This document shows, in pieces, positions 21,687-33,590 of a stretch of 64,000 nt of DNA. The DNA lies in assembly GCA_021292165.1 (NCBI GenBank), contig CM037877.1, positions 105,895,858-105,959,857 of the forward strand. The letters run 5' to 3'. The translations under genes were made by a program, and so were the position numbers. This DNA is from Shinisaurus crocodilurus. Lineage: Eukaryota > Chordata > Lepidosauria > Squamata > Shinisauridae. Positions within the stretch are counted from its first letter, which is position 1. Every line of letters starts with the position of its first letter. Below the pieces are notes generated by a model that made no database searches, was not told the DNA's origin, and saw nothing but the letters and a program-made list of their open reading frames with translations.

Positions 21687-22328
21687 TGACTATTAGCCTG
21701 AAATCATATGAAATAATGAGGATCTGTGCTAGATCAAAAAAATATTATCAGGGATCAGGTCCATGATGCTTGTTCAACATTTCAGAAAGAAACTGCTGGT
21801 TTGGGGGGGATCCTTTTTTAATCCACTATAGTTCCCTTTCAGATAGGCTGTTACAGTTTGGCTTTTACCGGTATATACTTTCTGGGCAGAAAAAGCTTGA
21901 TAGGCACAATTCACTGCCTATCAAGCTGAATTGTGATAGCAACCTGGCCAGCCAGCTAAAGAATGCCCTTTTGTTATGTTGCCATTAAAACACAGGAGTA
22001 TCCAATCAGCGGCACAAGGTTGACTTGAATTAAGAGAACAAAGGTGGGTTAAGAGGTACCTGTTGTTTGCAAGGTTCTCAGATTGACTGAGAAAGGAGCC
22101 CCTAGCCAGGGATCAGCTCCTTCACCTTTAAACAAAATGCAAGTGGAAACCACTTGCTGGCTTGGCTTGCACCACGGTGAGTCAGAGCCATTAGAGGGAT
22201 GACAAGATGGAATCTGGGTGGCCAAGCTGAGGAAGTTTGTCGAGCTTTCACACACCCCCAACGGATTCCTTGAACATCCCTACCTCTGATAGCTGATAGG
22301 AGTGGTCAATATTAAATGAGAGAATTAC
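21687..22328. other. Intergenic stretch, nothing recognised
   Basis: 22049-22275 ends in GAACATCCCTACC, which may be the end of an unrecognised repeat. Confidence 0.35.
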
Positions 22329-22789
22329 CTGGTTCACACGTAATGACAAACCATGGTTGAATTAACCATGGTTTGTCAAATCATGAGTTGTCATTACATG
22401 CGAACCTGGAAGTACGGGTTAACTATGGGTTGTTAACCACAAACAATGCACAAAGAGAACCTAGGATTTATTGTTGGATTGTGAAATGTGGGTTGTTTAA
22501 TCCATGGGTTGTCGTTACATGCAAACCCAGAATTATGGGTTGTTTCGCCAGGCTACAGAGACAGTGGGTGAGAGTAGTAAAAAAATCCAGCCTCTTTACA
22601 TGCCAGTACTGCAGTGCTGCAAACCCAGTTGGTATACAGGGAGGGAGCAGGCAAAGGAGGAGGGAAACAAACAACCCAGGGGCTGAGAAAACAAGCCATC
22701 ATTTGTTTGATTGCCTGCCAACAAACCCTGGGTAGGACCACAAATCATGGTTTAAATAAACCATGGGTTAGTGTTACATGTGAACCAGG
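22329..22789. mobile_element. Large MITE with CTGGTTCACA termini
   Basis: It starts CTGGTTCACACGTAATGACA and ends with the inverse of CTGGTTCACATGTAACACTA. Several further inverted or direct copies of ACAAACCATGGTT, TAACCCATGG and GTTACATGC(A/G)AACC motifs occur inside (about 22350-22420 and 22498-22545). These give a stacked foldback. No transposase frame is present. Confidence 0.72.
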
Positions 22790-23486
22790 CCAATGTTACT
22801 GAAGCATTCTTCTACTTTCCATAGACATGCCTAGGGAACAACAGTTAATTATAGCCCACATATTCACAAGGCTTTTTAATGTCAATCACTTCAGCACACG
22901 TACGTTGGCTTCACCATTAATGTTAAAGCTCTGATCTTTGCTTGGCATTAAGAGAGAATCAGCCTTTAATAACATGCCTCCAGGTTTGAATTAAAAAGAA
23001 CACATTCTCTGTTGCAAGCGGCTTAAAATCTCCACTGATTAAACAGTCAGTAATCTATTCAGTACATTTAATGCAAGTGCTTTCCAAAAGAAGATCGGAG
23101 AATAATTCCTCTCCTTTTTTGCTCAGCTTTGCCTAAGACAAAAATAAGCGGTAAATTATAGAAATAAGGGACTGTGCCTTTCAGTCTAAATGCAGTGGCA
23201 TTTCATATATTGTTAACTTTTGCAGCTATGTTGCTCCATTGTACAAAGTGAGGACATGGCCCTCTCCAGGTTTGATAGAATCTAACAGCTAATGGTAAAG
23301 TATAGATTCTTGATTAATAGGCCTTTTAGTGGCTTTCTACCAAAGCCACATTAGAATGCACATCGAGTCACACTCAGCCATCAGGGTAAAATCATGTTTA
23401 TCGTTATTTTTGTCTCTTAAACAGAGTTGGATGGAGTGTCCAGAAGCAGCAGACTAAAAGCAGTAGGTTTGTGTTTTGGATTTTGA
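22790..23486. other. Intergenic stretch, nothing recognised
   Basis: AT-rich unique-looking DNA without frames or arrays. Confidence 0.45.
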
Positions 23487-23609
23487 AGCCAGTCTCCAGT
23501 TGTTGTTGGACTACAAATCCCATCATCCATGATGATTGGGCATACTGGCTTGGGCTGATGGGACTTGGGAGTCCAACAACATCTGGGGGGGGGGGCACTG
23601 GTTCTGCAC
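23487..23609. mobile_element. hAT-like MITE, relative of 15825
   Basis: CAGTTGTTGTTGGACTACAA at left and GGGAGTCCAACAACATCTGG at right pair as inverted arms around a GATGATTGGGCATACTGGCT centre. A G run interrupts the right end (about 23585-23596). Confidence 0.7.
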
Positions 23610-24119
23610 CGCAGGTCTAAAAGTGGACAAAAGAACATTACTAGTTCTAGCTGGAGGCTGGAGCTGTTTTTCTTTGTGTATTGGTGTGTGATATCAGGCT
23701 TTTGAGATTTCTTTCATTTTCTATTCATTTGAGGTATGAATCATAATACAAATATGGTAAGAGAGTAAGGCTGTTACTCAACTTTTTTCTTCAACCCTTT
23801 TTTTTTTTACTGATGCACTATCACTTCTTCTTCTTTCTTTTTTTAAAGCGTTCTTCTATATAGGTCTCTTATTCCAGAAGTAGAAATCAATAATTGCTTA
23901 GGCAAGCCAGTTACCTTTCATGAATGATTCCATTTCTTTTGCAATCTTCAAGATTGCATTAATCATATTCAATTGGAATGTTATCAGAAAATAACTTGGG
24001 GCATGATCTATATCAGGGTTTGGCAGACTTCAGGTTTCTGGGATGTTCTTTTTTTTTTTTTTTTAACAGAACAGAAATCCTGAGATCTACCAGCTGTACT
24101 CTGGTACAAAAGACATACA
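23610..24119. other. Intergenic stretch, T-rich
   Basis: It contains T runs near 23800 and 24048-24064. Nothing else was recognised. Confidence 0.4.
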
Positions 24120-24555
24120 CCTAGAATTAAAGAATTCTGAGCCCAGGAATTTATTTTGAGTACCAGAACTGAACAGAATTCACAGCCCTAAGCATGCCCC
24201 ATTCGAAGCTCCAAACATGAGCGCGAGCTCAAGCACATGTCTGCCGAAAATATTTGCAAATTGTTGAATAAATGCTCACGTTCCCGATTCACAGTTCAAT
24301 TTACAGAAATTTCCTAATTTGCACAAATTTCCTCAGTAGCCTGAACCAGCCTTGCTTTAGCCTATGGAAGAGATTTGTGCAAATTAGGACATTTTGTGTA
24401 AATTGGGGGAGATCTGTGCAAATCTCCCATTTGATCGCTGCTTGATTTGTGCATGTTTCCCATTCATGCAAAGCAAGCAGCAAAGGCGAACGGTAATTGG
24501 GCAGAAGACGAGTGGTGAGATGGTGTTTGGAGAATCCTGGCGATCCTGCCTGTTT
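24120..24555. repeat. Dispersed repeat family B, copy 2
   Basis: This is the second copy of the 14718-15107 family: AGCATGCCCCATTCGAAGCT, TTTGCAAATTGTTGAATAAA, AATTTGCACAAATTTCC, CATTTGATCGCTGCTTGATT and a GAGAATCCTGGCGATCC end. It is more diverged at CpG sites than copy 1. Confidence 0.68.
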
Positions 24556-24598
24556 ACTCAAAGCTTTCTTCATTTCAGCCGTATAATTTAAGGTGGTG

Positions 24599-24696
24599 GC
24601 GAGGAGGGATTCATTTTATTGAATGAACATCGCCCAGAGTAGCCGGGTTACTGGCTAGATGGGCAATCTAGAAATACAATAAATAAATAAATAAAT
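24599..24696 (+). mobile_element. L2-like LINE/SINE 3' end with AATA tail
   Basis: It ends TAGATGGGCAATCTAGAAAT followed by ACAATAAATAAATAAATAAA. The preceding ATCGCCCAGAGTAGCC resembles the GCCCAGAG motif of the 19231 and 47655 copies. Confidence 0.55.
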
Positions 24697-24965
24697 ATTG
24701 CACTATTGTTAAATCATTGGGTGTCAGAAATCCTTGTGGATGACCCACAGATCTACCAGTAGATTTAGATGTACCATCTGCCCACCTCTGAACTATATAT
24801 CCTGCTTCCCTATACATGTGGATGCCACGGTCTGCAGACTCCAAATTTGTCCATACACATGGGGAGCCACAAAAAGCTGTTGTTCTCAGCTTGAATTCAT
24901 CATGCAGTGAATGCACAGGACTAGATGGTCATGCATAGGAGTCCTGCTCAAGCCCCTCAGTTCAT

Positions 24966-25395
24966 AGGGATGTATGGGGATGGGGAATTCATTTCAGTCC
25001 ATTTTCTAGCAGAATTCAGCCAATTTGCACCTTCCAGAAATGAATGCGGGTCCGAACGCAAACTATGTCAAAGTCTGCACGTTTCCGAGCTTGCATAGCA
25101 ATGCAATTCATTCAACAACAGAAAATGCATTTGGAAAATGTGTACGTTTTTAAAATAAGCATGAAAAAATGAGCACATTTGAAAACCGCACACACATGCT
25201 TTGATCAATGGGAGGAAAAATGTGTACATAACAAAAATGAGCAAAATGGATGAGAAATGCGCATGAAAATATGTACGAATGATTGTGCAAAAAGAAAAAC
25301 AGAAAAACGGATCTGAGGCAGATGTGACTTGGAACAGGCTTCCAAGTGGAAATCAGAGAACCCCAATTAGCTTTAGTTTTCCTGGTTTGACTACC
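24966..25395. repeat. Dispersed repeat family A, best-preserved copy
   Basis: It starts TAGGGATGTATGGGGATGGG. It runs through CAATTTGCACCTTCC, several GNAAATG(T/C)GTAC motifs, TTTGATCAATGGGAGGAAAA (25200-25219), AGAAAAACAGAAAAACGGAT and GACTTGGAACAGGCTTCC, to a TTTAGTTTTCCTGG end. I cannot assign a known family. Confidence 0.55.
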
Positions 25396-26289
25396 CAGTC
25401 GTGCCCATTTATTCCATTTGGTGGTGGCACTTGGCTCCATTTTGTTGTTCCTGGCTGCTTTTATACCCCCACAAAATGTCTTTATGCAGCATTGTTTCAG
25501 GATAGCTTGGGGGTGGGGAGCTTTCAGATTATGGGGGGTGGGAGTGGGGAAGGAAAGCAGTACACTACCATTCCCCCCGCCCCATGTTCATTGATTGACA
25601 TTCTTCATGTAACCTCCAGAGACCTCTAAGAGGGACAGGAATCTGAAGAACTCCAGTGCATCTGTTGCAGTTTTAACACATTTTTGAAGAGGCATCAGCA
25701 ACATCTCCCCTGACTCCCCACAAGGCCAAACTGGACAAATAAGGAACAGTGTTTAACAAGGGACAGGAACCAGAAAAGAGGGAGTGTCCCTGGTAGATTG
25801 GATCACATAGACTGTATACTATCGTTTCCATTAAACCTGACTTTTTAAACTTGTTGAAGCTAGTGTGATGGTAGCCTCAGGGAAGGCGGCAGTAGAAGCC
25901 AGTTGGAATCACTCTAGATCTTTGAAAATTACCCTTTTAGGGAAGCCCTCCCTTACCACTGACCTTAGAAGCATCATTGTCTTTTTAAGAGTTCAGAGCA
26001 GCTTTGGATGTTTCCCACCGAGATATAGAATGTCCCTCTTCCCACTAGCCATCCAAAGGGCTCACCAGGATCCCAGCCTTAGCTTGTGCCTGAGCAGTGG
26101 TTTCTCTTGGAGTGGCTCTTTTTCCTTCTCACTACCTATTTCTCCTATAACTAGGGGATCAAGGGGCCTTGTCCAGGGTCATCTGGACACTGAAGGAGGT
26201 TGTTTCCTGAGTCTCCAGAGGGCAACAAGGTGGTGGCTTCATGAAAGAAGGTACCCTTTTCACTTCCCTTTCCTGGGTATCCACCCTTC
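25396..26289. other. Intergenic stretch with a long unsupported frame
   Basis: A 212-codon plus frame (25865-26503) crosses from this stretch into the family A copy at 26290. I could not recognise a domain, and its last third is repeat sequence, so I do not call it a gene. Confidence 0.4.
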
Positions 26290-26690
26290 AACCGTGGTCA
26301 GTATTCCTTTTGAATCAGAATGGGAGAATCAGGGAGCCTTGAGCTCATCGAGGTTCTCTGAGTTCTACCTCAAAGTTCGATCCACCTTGTTCCCATTCCC
26401 ATTTGCAAGCTTCCCCTCATTTGAATGGGAAAAGTACATACATTTTTTTAAAAGTACAGTACGTGCAAATGGGTATTCCCCCCCCCCATTGACTAAAGCT
26501 TGAAATTTTTCCCAAATGCACATTTTTAAAGCATGCATTTTTCTAAGGTACACATTTTGTGAACGAACATCTCAAAGCTTGGGAACATGTGAGTTTTGCC
26601 TTCAAAATACACTCATGGTCACTCTGGGGCACGTGAATGGGGCAAGTTCTGATCTGAAATGAATGGAAACAAAATTCTCTACCTTTGAAA
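26290..26690. repeat. Dispersed repeat family A, inverted copy
   Basis: In the opposite orientation to 24966 it shows CCCATTGACTAAAGCTTGAA near 26486. This is surrounded by AATGCACATTTTTAAAGCAT and GTACATACATTTTT. A C run lies at about 26478-26486. Confidence 0.5.
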
Positions 26691-28629
26691 TGCATAACTC
26701 AAGCATCGGAGTATCCACATCTCACAGATAGTGTGTCCCTCTCCATTTGCCCCTAGGATGTTCCCCACTGCTGGAGACCAAGTGGAGCAGAGTAGCATTT
26801 TGCAGCCCTCATAACAAGCAGTGGCTCTCCACACCTAGATTTGGGTGCTAGATATTTATGACAGTCCTTGAAAGCACTGGAGTTATTTAAGGCTTAGTTC
26901 TCACAAGCATGAGATGGTACTCATGTGTCTGGACTGGTCTGCTTCAGATGGGCCACACATGATGGAATATCTCTTCATACACATTCATTCCTGCACATAG
27001 AAAGCTGAGCATGTTGGTGAGAAAGCTCTCTGACAAGCTCTCTCTTTTCTATATGTTGGGGTTTTTATTTTGTTTTGTTTAATTTTTCGTATGAAGAAGC
27101 ATTCACTCGTGTAGTTTTCTCTAAACACACAGAAGTTCTTATTAAGACCTGACCCAATAAGGTCAGGGTCAGAGTTTATTACCGTACAACTCATTTTCCT
27201 TTTCTGTTTCAATTATTGGAAAAGGTATTAAATTGCTAATTTTCTCCCATAAACTTTGAAAAATAGAGCTCCCTCTATTTCATTCTTCCCCTGTATAATT
27301 GTGGGTGTGATATATTACACAGATGCTAAGTCATAAAGGAGCCTGTGTGTTGTTCAGGGTCTCCTGTCTGGTTTTACATTTAATCAAGGCTATTGAACCC
27401 TGAGATTTTGAGCTTATTGTAACTAATAAAACTGCATTGTATTTATATCCCCATTAGTGTCACCCACCCCTACTGAACTTCTCCCTCCTGTTAAAGGAGG
27501 TCCTTGCCCACAGGCCAGGGGCCAGCAATTTATTATCTTGATTCACAAGGGGTGCTGGTGCTGGTGCTGGTTGAGGCATTTATGTGCTGCTTGTGAGCTT
27601 CCCAGATATTAGACTTGAATGAAGAACCTCAGAAGCTGCAGAAGGGAATTCGGCCTCGTGAGATGCTATGCATGGTGAATACACAGGTTTCAGAGCAGTC
27701 TTAAGGCACCAAAGGGAATAGGAGTGAGCACAAGGCCCAAGCATCATAGCCCCCCCCCCCCCATACACACATAACATATGGGCCCCTTCCAACACATATA
27801 CCATGATTCCATCCAGTACATACAAACAATCTCATGAGTCCTGAAAGGAAAGTTTCTCTTTTAATTCTAAAATTACATCTTTGACATTTCTGGAATTATA
27901 CCCTGGCCCACACTGGTTGTTGTTGTTTTTTAACCATGCCTCCAAACTTCCCTCCTTCTTATTTTTGTATAAGATAACATGCAGCCTGAAGAAAAGTCCT
28001 GCAAGGCTTGCTGACTATTCAGGAGCACGGGCTCTCACTGTCCTTCAGAACAATGTCCCAATTATTATGGTGCTTTGTCCCTCCTACCAGTTGTCCCTCC
28101 CTCCTGCCCATGTGCAAGGAACTCTGGGACTGGTAGTTCTTGAGAGCAAGTCACATAGGGAAGCACAAATCTCTTTGTTTCTCAGACTACAAGTACTAGT
28201 TTAACTGCACAAGGACACTGTTCTAGAGAAAAGTCTGAGCCAGCAACTCACTGTCCAAAACCTTGCATTTTCTGCTTTATACTCCTTCTAATTGGCTCCG
28301 GTAAATCCTACAAGATCTGGTAATAGGGACATAGGTGCATATAGAAATAAGTTTCCATAAATATCCTCAAGCATGACCTATAATTTAGCCTCATTTTCCC
28401 GCTCATAGTAATGGAGTTAAAGCCTCCCCCCACTCCAGATCTCCAGGCCCTGGTGAAATGTACCCCTTCCCCCACCCCCTTGCTTGGGCCCTGGGTGTAC
28501 AACTCCGCTCCAGGTTGAGATTTAGGTTCTACTACCCACAGCCCTGTCCTGTCCTTGACATCAGTCAGTGTCTCACCACTGACTGGTCACTAGATAAATC
28601 TTTGTTCTGATTCACCATCATGTTCTCAC
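26691..28629. other. Intergenic stretch, nothing recognised
   Basis: It contains short GGTGCT repeats near 27551-27570 and a C run near 27751-27762. No supported gene or mobile element. Confidence 0.4.
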
Positions 28630-28755
28630 ATCTCCAGGTAGGACCAGGAAAGAATCCTGCCTTAAACCCCGGAGAGCCACTGCCAGTCAGTATCAACAAC
28701 ATTGGGCTTGATGGATCAGTGGTCTGACTCAGTACAAGGCAGCTTCCTATGTCTA
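28630..28755 (+). mobile_element. tRNA-derived SINE (type 2), 3' part
   Basis: It contains CATCTCCAGGTAGGACCAGG, CCGGAGAGCCACTGCCAGTC and CTGACTCAGTACAAGGCAGC, and ends TTCCTATGT. The tRNA head is missing or replaced by unrelated sequence. Confidence 0.8.
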
Positions 28756-29240
28756 CGTCTTTATGGTTGAGGTTGAGAGCGCGAGGAGCACTGCCATTCA
28801 GTACGAGAACGCGTAGTGTCCTCTTAGTCGCATTGCTAATTTCTACCAAATATGAAACCACTGCATGCCAAGTTCAAAAATGCTTTGGGCTTAATGCTCA
28901 GAATGAAGAACCTTTTTTGTTTTGTTTTAAGTGTTTCTCATCATCCATGTGTTTTTTTAGTGCCCTGTTTATCAGAAGACACTCTTGCTCAGTCTATTAT
29001 TTATGAACTATTTAATCAGGGTGGGTTTTTTTGTTTTTGTTTTTTTGCTTGCATAAGTGCCCACTAGGGACTTCCAGATGATGCAGTAAAGATTAGTAAC
29101 CATAATCATTCTGGGGAACCATGCGGCTGTGCTTGACCTTTTGATTTTTACAGCAGAGACACAGCTCTGTGCTGCAGTATCTATGCAGCATTTCGTCAGA
29201 GAAGGGAATTCAAGGCGGAGGAATCCTGAATCCAAACTCT

Positions 29241-29439
29241 CAGGGGAGGCTGGTGACTCCTATGTCACCGGGGCTCCTTATCCATAGCATCTTTTTGTTT
29301 GTGCTTCATAGGAGCTATCCATGGTGCTGAACTCCATCCCCAAAATAGGTTCACCACCATGGAGCACCGTAGATAGCTCCTACAAAAAGATGCAATGGAT
29401 AAGGAGCCTCACTGACATAGGAGTCACTAGTCTCCCCTG
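29241..29439. mobile_element. Foldback MITE (CAGGGGAGGCTGGTG family), exact 8-bp TSD
   Basis: CAGGGGAGGCTGGTGACTCC at left pairs with the inverse of CAGGGGAGACTAGTGACTCC at right. The arms extend over nearly all of the 199 bp and meet around CCCCAAAATAGG. The flanks are identical: CAAACTCT (29233-29240 and 29440-29447). CAG termini with 8-bp duplications indicate hAT-type mobilisation. Relatives are at 49753 and 53908. Confidence 0.93.
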
Positions 29440-29591
29440 CAAACTCTCCTTCCCCCCAAATTCAGACATGATTGTTTCTTATGGGGAAAAATGTACAGGG
29501 AGGAGGGTCCTGCTGCGTTTGATCCCCCAACCCACGAGTGCACTCTCAAGAGTAAATGATCAGTTCAAGGCTATAGAGAGGTTGAGGGCTA

Positions 29592-29593
<2 letters not shown>

Positions 29594-29659
<66 letters not shown>
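29594..29659. repeat. (CT)n(CA)n compound microsatellite
   Basis: About 17 CT units run straight into about 16 CA units. Confidence 0.96.
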
Positions 29660-29660
<1 letters not shown>

Positions 29661-30143
29661 ATTTGATTTCTCTGCCCTTCAGAAATTGTGATTGGTGCAC
29701 ACAAATGCATGTTAATCCCTTGATGACTGTAAATGACAACATATTCTCACTTGGACATGTGAATGGGCCTTCACAGATACAATGCAACAGACAGAACACA
29801 TACTCACACCTTGGCAAAGCACAACATCCCCCCCCCCCGTGGAGTTCGTTGACACCTTTGGCTGCCATTCCTCAGGTGTGAGACATCAAGTAAGCAGTAA
29901 TCTAGTGATGCAGATGTAGGATGGCCAGGTGTCCTCTTTTATAAAGGACAGTCTTCTACCTGAAGGGCTGCCTACTAGTCCAATTCAAAATCTTTTAGCT
30001 AAATTAATAATTCCAGTCTAAAGATAAAGAACCATCAGAAATGTTGCACATCAACGTTTAGCACCTGAACAGTAGAATGAACAAGTAGGCACACAAATCA
30101 CCTGGTCATAGTCTTCCCCCTATGGTGAGATGCACTGTGTGTC
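29660..30143. other. Intergenic stretch, nothing recognised
   Basis: A C run lies at 29828-29838. Nothing else was seen. Confidence 0.4.
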
Positions 30144-30393
30144 TATTTTATTTTATTTATTTATTTATTATATTTATATCCCGCCTTTTTTCCTTCAAGG
30201 AACCCAAGGCGGCTTACATAATCCTCCTCCTCTCCACTTTATCCTCACAACAACCCTGTGAGGTAGGTTAGGCTGAGAGTCAGTGACTGGCCCAAAGTCA
30301 CCCAGTGAGTTTCATGGCTGAGCGGGGACTAGAACCTGGATCTCCCGAGTCCCAGTCCCAGTCCAACACTCTAACCACTACACCACACTGGCA
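30144..30393 (-). mobile_element. tRNA-derived SINE (Sauria/Squam1-like), best copy
   Basis: This is a full-length inverted copy. The tail is TTTATTTTATTTATTTATTT, the 3' body is CCCGCCTTTTTTCCTTCAAG, and the inverted tRNA-like head ends TACACCACACTGGC. It is the cleanest copy in the window and a good consensus seed. A short duplication CCCAGTCCCAGT lies inside the head. Confidence 0.9.
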
Positions 30394-31987
30394 ATAAAAA
30401 AATTATAATATTTTTTTCTACATGTGCATCTCTTCATATAAATTAACATGTGCAAATTTTATGCAAATCACTGTCCTCTTTTGGTCCTCTTTTTTTGTTG
30501 ATGCGCTTTTTTTTTACGATTCATAACTGGCAGCCCTATGCACATGCATGTTGGAATCAGTCCCAGATGACTAGTGGCTCAATGGGAGAACTGACTCCAT
30601 CGAAAACTAGTACTGCATTTGAAGTGATATGGGAGCTCTACATGTGACATCAGATCAGAACATGCAATGTGCTATGAAGGCACGCCAGTCAGCAATGGAT
30701 GTTGTGGTTATGAAGTGGTGAACATGTAGGTGTGCAAAAGCCCAAAATAGGTGAGCATGATATATACTAATAGCAAACTCAATTCTCCAAGTGCCACTCC
30801 TTATGTAGGAAAAGCAGCATATCTACCCACAAGAGGGAGGCATCAACACCCTCAGGTGGAGGAACCCAAAGTTTTGCAGAAGTACAGAAAAACTTTAGAA
30901 AAATACCCTGGCGGGGGTGACCAAAACCAGCCCTAATGGGACCAAGAATGCTCAGTGAACATGGGATGCTGACTTTTGGGGTGGGGGAATGGAAAACCAT
31001 GGGGGAGGAAGAATAGAATGGAGTATCTTGGCAGAAGGCATGGCTGGTTGGCTGGCTGGAACCCTGAAGAGGTGCTCTGTGCTCCACGCTGCAACATTTT
31101 GTTGCAGATCCCACTTGTGGACTATTTGTTAATGGCTATCAGCCTGCCTTTATACAAGACAACAGGCAAATGTGAGCTTGAGTCTTCATACCAGCCACTT
31201 TGAAAACCTGAAAGGAAGGATATTGAAGCTGGGATTAATCAACCCATTTCCAGTGCATATCACTTTTGCATGTGTTCATTGATGAGATAGTTCCATCCTG
31301 CTTTTAATCTGCATTTTAAAAAGCAAAGCAAAACAACAACCCCCCAAAAAAACAAAAAACAAAAAAACCCTCAACATCAACCCAAAAAGCAAATCCTCAT
31401 GAAAATTCATATTTAAATAAATATTTAAATGTGTGTGTGTGTGTGTGTGTATTCTCCCAAAATATTAATTTCTAACCAGATCTTCTATCAAAATATGATT
31501 TTTCTAAACATATTTTCTATAAAAACATGCATTTACAAATGTATTTTATTCTAAAATATGAATTTTAAAATATATTTGGGTACATTTTTGAACTGAAAGC
31601 TGCATTGCAAGATTTGGAGAAGTGTGAAATCTGAAGGTTAACTCTCTTCCAATTTGCACATTACTGTAGTCTGGGAGGTGTGGATTAGGTCACTTCATAT
31701 TAGAATTTGGACAGATTGAATTCCCCAAGGATCGTTAGCTGAGACACCCCAAACTTTCCCAGCCTGAGTTCTGGGTTCCTCTTGGTTGATCTGAAGCACA
31801 ATTACAGATTAGTGTGAGCAGCAATGGGAATTAAACCAGCCTCTAGCCGTAGAGCTGCATTAGGAACACAGTGAGGTACAGAAAATATAACTCTTAGAAA
31901 TTTGGTCTGAATAGTTTCTAAGGGACGGAGATTATGATAAGCACACAATTAGTGATGAGCGAATCTCAGTTTTGCTTTCTCCTAGAC
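30394..31987. other. Intergenic stretch; AT-rich part may be an old repeat
   Basis: The part 31330-31700 is AT-rich with repeated ATTTAAA/AAATATG motifs and includes a (GT)n run at 31431-31450. 30830-31075 partly resembles 20225-20475 (GGAGG(T/C)ATCA, TTTGCAGAAGTA, GGCATGGCTGG motifs), so the two stretches may be copies of one unrecognised repeat. Confidence 0.4.
31431..31450. repeat. (GT)n microsatellite
   Basis: Ten GT units. Confidence 0.92.
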
Positions 31988-32360
31988 TTGCCTCCAAGGC
32001 CGGGTCGCACCCCTGACCCGATTCTCCGCGGGGGTGCCGCCCCGACCCGCTATTCTGAGCGGTGTGGAGAGGTTCTCTGCGCCGCTCGATCGGGTGTCTT
32101 CTTCCCCGTCGCATCACTTCCGAGACCAGAAATGATGCAACAGGACCCTGCGCAGGCACAGAACGCGCCACAGAGGTCCAGCGCGCCTGCGCAGGGTTCC
32201 GTCGCGTCATTTCCAGTCCCGGAAGTGACGCGACGGGACGAAATGAACTGCGTGGGCGGCTCTCTGCGGAGAGGGCGAGCCGCCCCGAAGACCAAGGTAA
32301 GGCCTCGCCGGGCATGAGCGGGGCCTCGTTTCTGCCCGGCGAGGCTCCATCGCACAACTC
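31988..32360. repeat. CpG-rich foldback element or CpG island
   Basis: This is an abrupt GC- and CpG-rich island in AT-leaning DNA. Its middle is an inverted repeat: CCGTCGCATCACTTCCGAGA (32106) and CCTGCGCAGG (32148) are mirrored by CCTGCGCAGG (32187) and by GGAAGTGACGCGACGG (32220). Smaller GC hairpins flank it (GCCTCGCCGGGC near 32302 with GCCCGGCGAGGC near 32334). Short open frames on both strands are by-products of few stops in GC-rich DNA. It could be a young MITE or a regulatory CpG island. Confidence 0.6.
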
Positions 32361-33590
32361 TAACACAATGTCACATCCAAGGAAATGTGAAGCCAAGAAA
32401 TTTAGAGAATCGCTTTCATAAGCATGAATGCAATTTTAATACCTTTCTAGGTGACATCTACTGGCAACTTTAAGATGTGTGAAGCTCCATGGAAAATATC
32501 CAACTCTTATACAAGCTTTTGGCTTGCCTTGAAATGCCTCAGCCTGAGAAAAAGAATGAACCTTTGCCGATGACTGAACAACGAAAAGCATAGTTTCTGC
32601 AGAATACTTTTTGAAGAATGGCGTGTGTAGCACACACACATATATATATATATATATCAGCACAATGTTAAGAGACAGCTCTTCAGTGACATCTCATGCC
32701 TTCAGAATCACTCATGGAAATTTCATTTTAAAAGGATTTACTCAGAGAACACTCTCATGCACATCAAATAGTATCCATTTATTTCCTCTAGTCTTAGCTA
32801 ATGAATTTGAGGGCTGCAAACTATTTTTTTCATAAACTCACTTTAAAAGCTGACACCCCCAACTCCATTCTAGTGAATAAGGGTCCTGATATTTTACCCC
32901 TGGTAAAATGATGATACCAGGCCTTGGGATCTGAATTGCTTTTTAAATGGGACTGAAGGTTAATTTAAACCGTTCAAATAATCTGGCTCAGAATTTACAT
33001 AAATTCACTTTTAATTAAAGCACGGCTTTCAGAGCCATTTGAAGAGAAAAGGATGGGGTAGTTATGCCAGCTTAATTACTGAATAGTCTCAAATAGATCA
33101 CACATGTGACCTAATTAGGACTTATCTCCAGCCATGTCTGGCGGTGATCTGAATCCTTAAAAATGCCTCCTCCATTGCATCTTATCTTGACATTTATATG
33201 AAAATTAGCTCAGGGCAGAATGCCAGTAATAACTTCTTAATCCCTTGCTTGGGTGATAAGAAGATAATGTATTCAGAATTTTGGAAAGGTTTCCTTGCCT
33301 CTGTACACAACAGCACTTTCAAAAACAACCACAACGCTGGCAAAGACATCATACACCTCTGGAACAAGAGATTTCCACTCTCTCATGAAGCCCTCCTATT
33401 TAGGGGTTGGGAGACCCACTGGGAAGAATTTGAGGAGTTCATGGGGGCAGCAGGGAGGAGGAGAGGAAGGGGAAGCCCCATTGTGTGAATGGAAGTCTGA
33501 ACATATTAATTTGGATGTAGCCCTACATCACTGCAGTCAAGTTTCATGAATATTTTCTGGCTCATCTCATTCCTGGCTAAACCTACATTT
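32361..33590. other. Intergenic stretch, nothing recognised
   Basis: Only a (CA)n(TA)n run (32631-32657) stands out. Confidence 0.45.
32631..32657. repeat. (CA)n(TA)n microsatellite
   Basis: Five CA units then about eight TA units. Confidence 0.92.

Noticed and set aside
25865..26503. 212-codon plus-strand open frame
   Set aside because: No recognisable domain. The C-terminal third is dispersed repeat family A, the composition is serine/proline-rich without structure, and no homology test is possible here.
31932..32421. Overlapping open frames on both strands, up to 154 codons
   Set aside because: They coincide with the CpG-rich foldback, where stop codons are rare by composition. Frames on opposite strands are equally long.
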